Origin: Ignavibacteria bacterium
GTDB lineage: Bacteria > Bacteroidota > Ignavibacteria > Ignavibacteriales > Melioribacteraceae
Assembly: GCA_027347545.1 (NCBI GenBank)
Contig: DAIEQT010000144.1
Location: 1-5,985 of the forward strand
Length of the DNA: 5,985 nucleotides
Reading direction: 5' to 3'
Shown here piece by piece: positions 5,747 to 5,985 of the stretch. Below the pieces are notes generated by a model. It was not told where the DNA came from and made no database searches. It saw nothing but the letters and a program-made list of their open reading frames with translations. Position numbers and translations under genes: made by a program. Within the stretch, counting starts at the first letter, position 1; each line of letters starts with the position of its first letter.

Positions 5747-5867
5747 GATTTCTTAGTGTCCCCGCCTGCTAAAGTATACTCTACGTGGCGGGCAGGCTAG
5801 TGTCTTTGCGGCTAAAAAATTTGAACCACAAAGACACTAAATCACCAAGTTTCACTAAGAAGAAATC
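5747..5867. repeat. Nested inverted-repeat (fold-back) element after the phosphatase gene
   Basis: The outer arms are GATTTCTTAGTG (5747-5758) and its complement CACTAAGAA-GAA-ATC (5853-5867), which carries a three-base insertion. Inside are an 11-bp perfect stem TAGTGTCTTTG/CAAAGACACTA (5798-5808 with 5829-5839), extended by GG/CC after one mismatch, and a GC-rich stem (GCCTGC 5764-5769 with GCAGGC 5792-5797, or alternatively CCCGCC with GGCGGG). The whole could fold as a three-way junction. It begins 22 bases after the stop of the phosphatase gene. There is no long T run after it, so it is not a classic terminator, though it could stabilise the 3' end of the transcript. No transposase is near. 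It resembles dispersed palindromic elements, and the ACCACAAAGACACTAA-like stretch looks like a type of intergenic repeat common in this group. Confidence 0.75.
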
Positions 5868-5924
5868 ATAAAATTAAACTCATGCGAAACTTTAGTTACT
5901 AATTCACTTTACACAAAAGTTTAT

Positions 5925-5962
5925 CTCTGTGCAACTCTGTGACTTCTCTGCGGCACTCTGTG
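5925..5962. repeat. CTCTGTG short-repeat array
   Basis: Four copies of CTCTGTG (one reads CTCTGCG) start at 5925, 5935, 5946 and 5956, a spacing of 10, 11 and 10 bases. On the other strand it reads as a CACAGAG array. It lies in gene-free sequence 5725-5985, where nothing else beyond the fold-back element and an A-rich end (5966-5983) is visible. Confidence 0.75.
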
Positions 5963-5985
5963 TAATGAAAAACAAAAAAAAATCA

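Noticed and set aside
5747..5867. Insertion sequence or miniature transposon
   Set aside because: No transposase and no visible target-site duplication; retained only as a fold-back repeat.

Overview
The window looks like chromosomal DNA of a Bacteroidota/Chlorobiota-group bacterium, most likely an Ignavibacteria-like lineage. The main evidence is a gene resembling the type IX secretion system (T9SS) plug protein (formerly DUF5103), a secretion system confined to this group. Supporting points are AT-rich spacers filled with imperfect simple repeats and envelope proteins typical of the group. The lineage is inferred from gene content, since no ribosomal marker is present.

Left part, minus strand (2917 down to 1): four tightly packed genes. 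In transcription order they are an 80-residue protein of unknown function, the T9SS plug-like protein, a Gfo/Idh/MocA NAD(P)-dependent oxidoreductase, and the N-terminal 114 residues of a lipoprotein with an LEA/WHy-like segment that runs off the window. Every junction overlaps (TAATG, ATGA, ATGA), so the four are probably co-transcribed and translationally coupled. At least two products are exported, which points to the cell envelope.

Middle (2918-4220): a spacer carries two opposed arrays of one hexamer family that can fold into a hairpin and may terminate transcription. Upstream of it, on the minus strand, is a secreted DUF4097 beta-strand-repeat protein with eight TSGGD motifs at a basic 18-residue period. 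A 121-bp divergent spacer follows, ending in a small hairpin just before fluC.

Right part, plus strand (4221-5724): fluC/crcB (fluoride channel), a DUF190 protein, and an exported PAP2-type phosphatase. Spacing is 2 bp and 14 bp, so this is a likely operon. FluC exports fluoride, and DUF190 is a frequent fluC neighbour of unresolved function. The phosphatase's GTG start lies inside an octamer repeat.

Right end (5725-5985): no gene; it holds a roughly 120-bp nested inverted repeat and a CTCTGTG array with 10-11 bp spacing. I see no tRNA, rRNA, CRISPR array, transposase or phage gene. Most of the window is ordinary envelope housekeeping; the unusual material is the set of repeats in the spacers and the coupled T9SS-plug operon.
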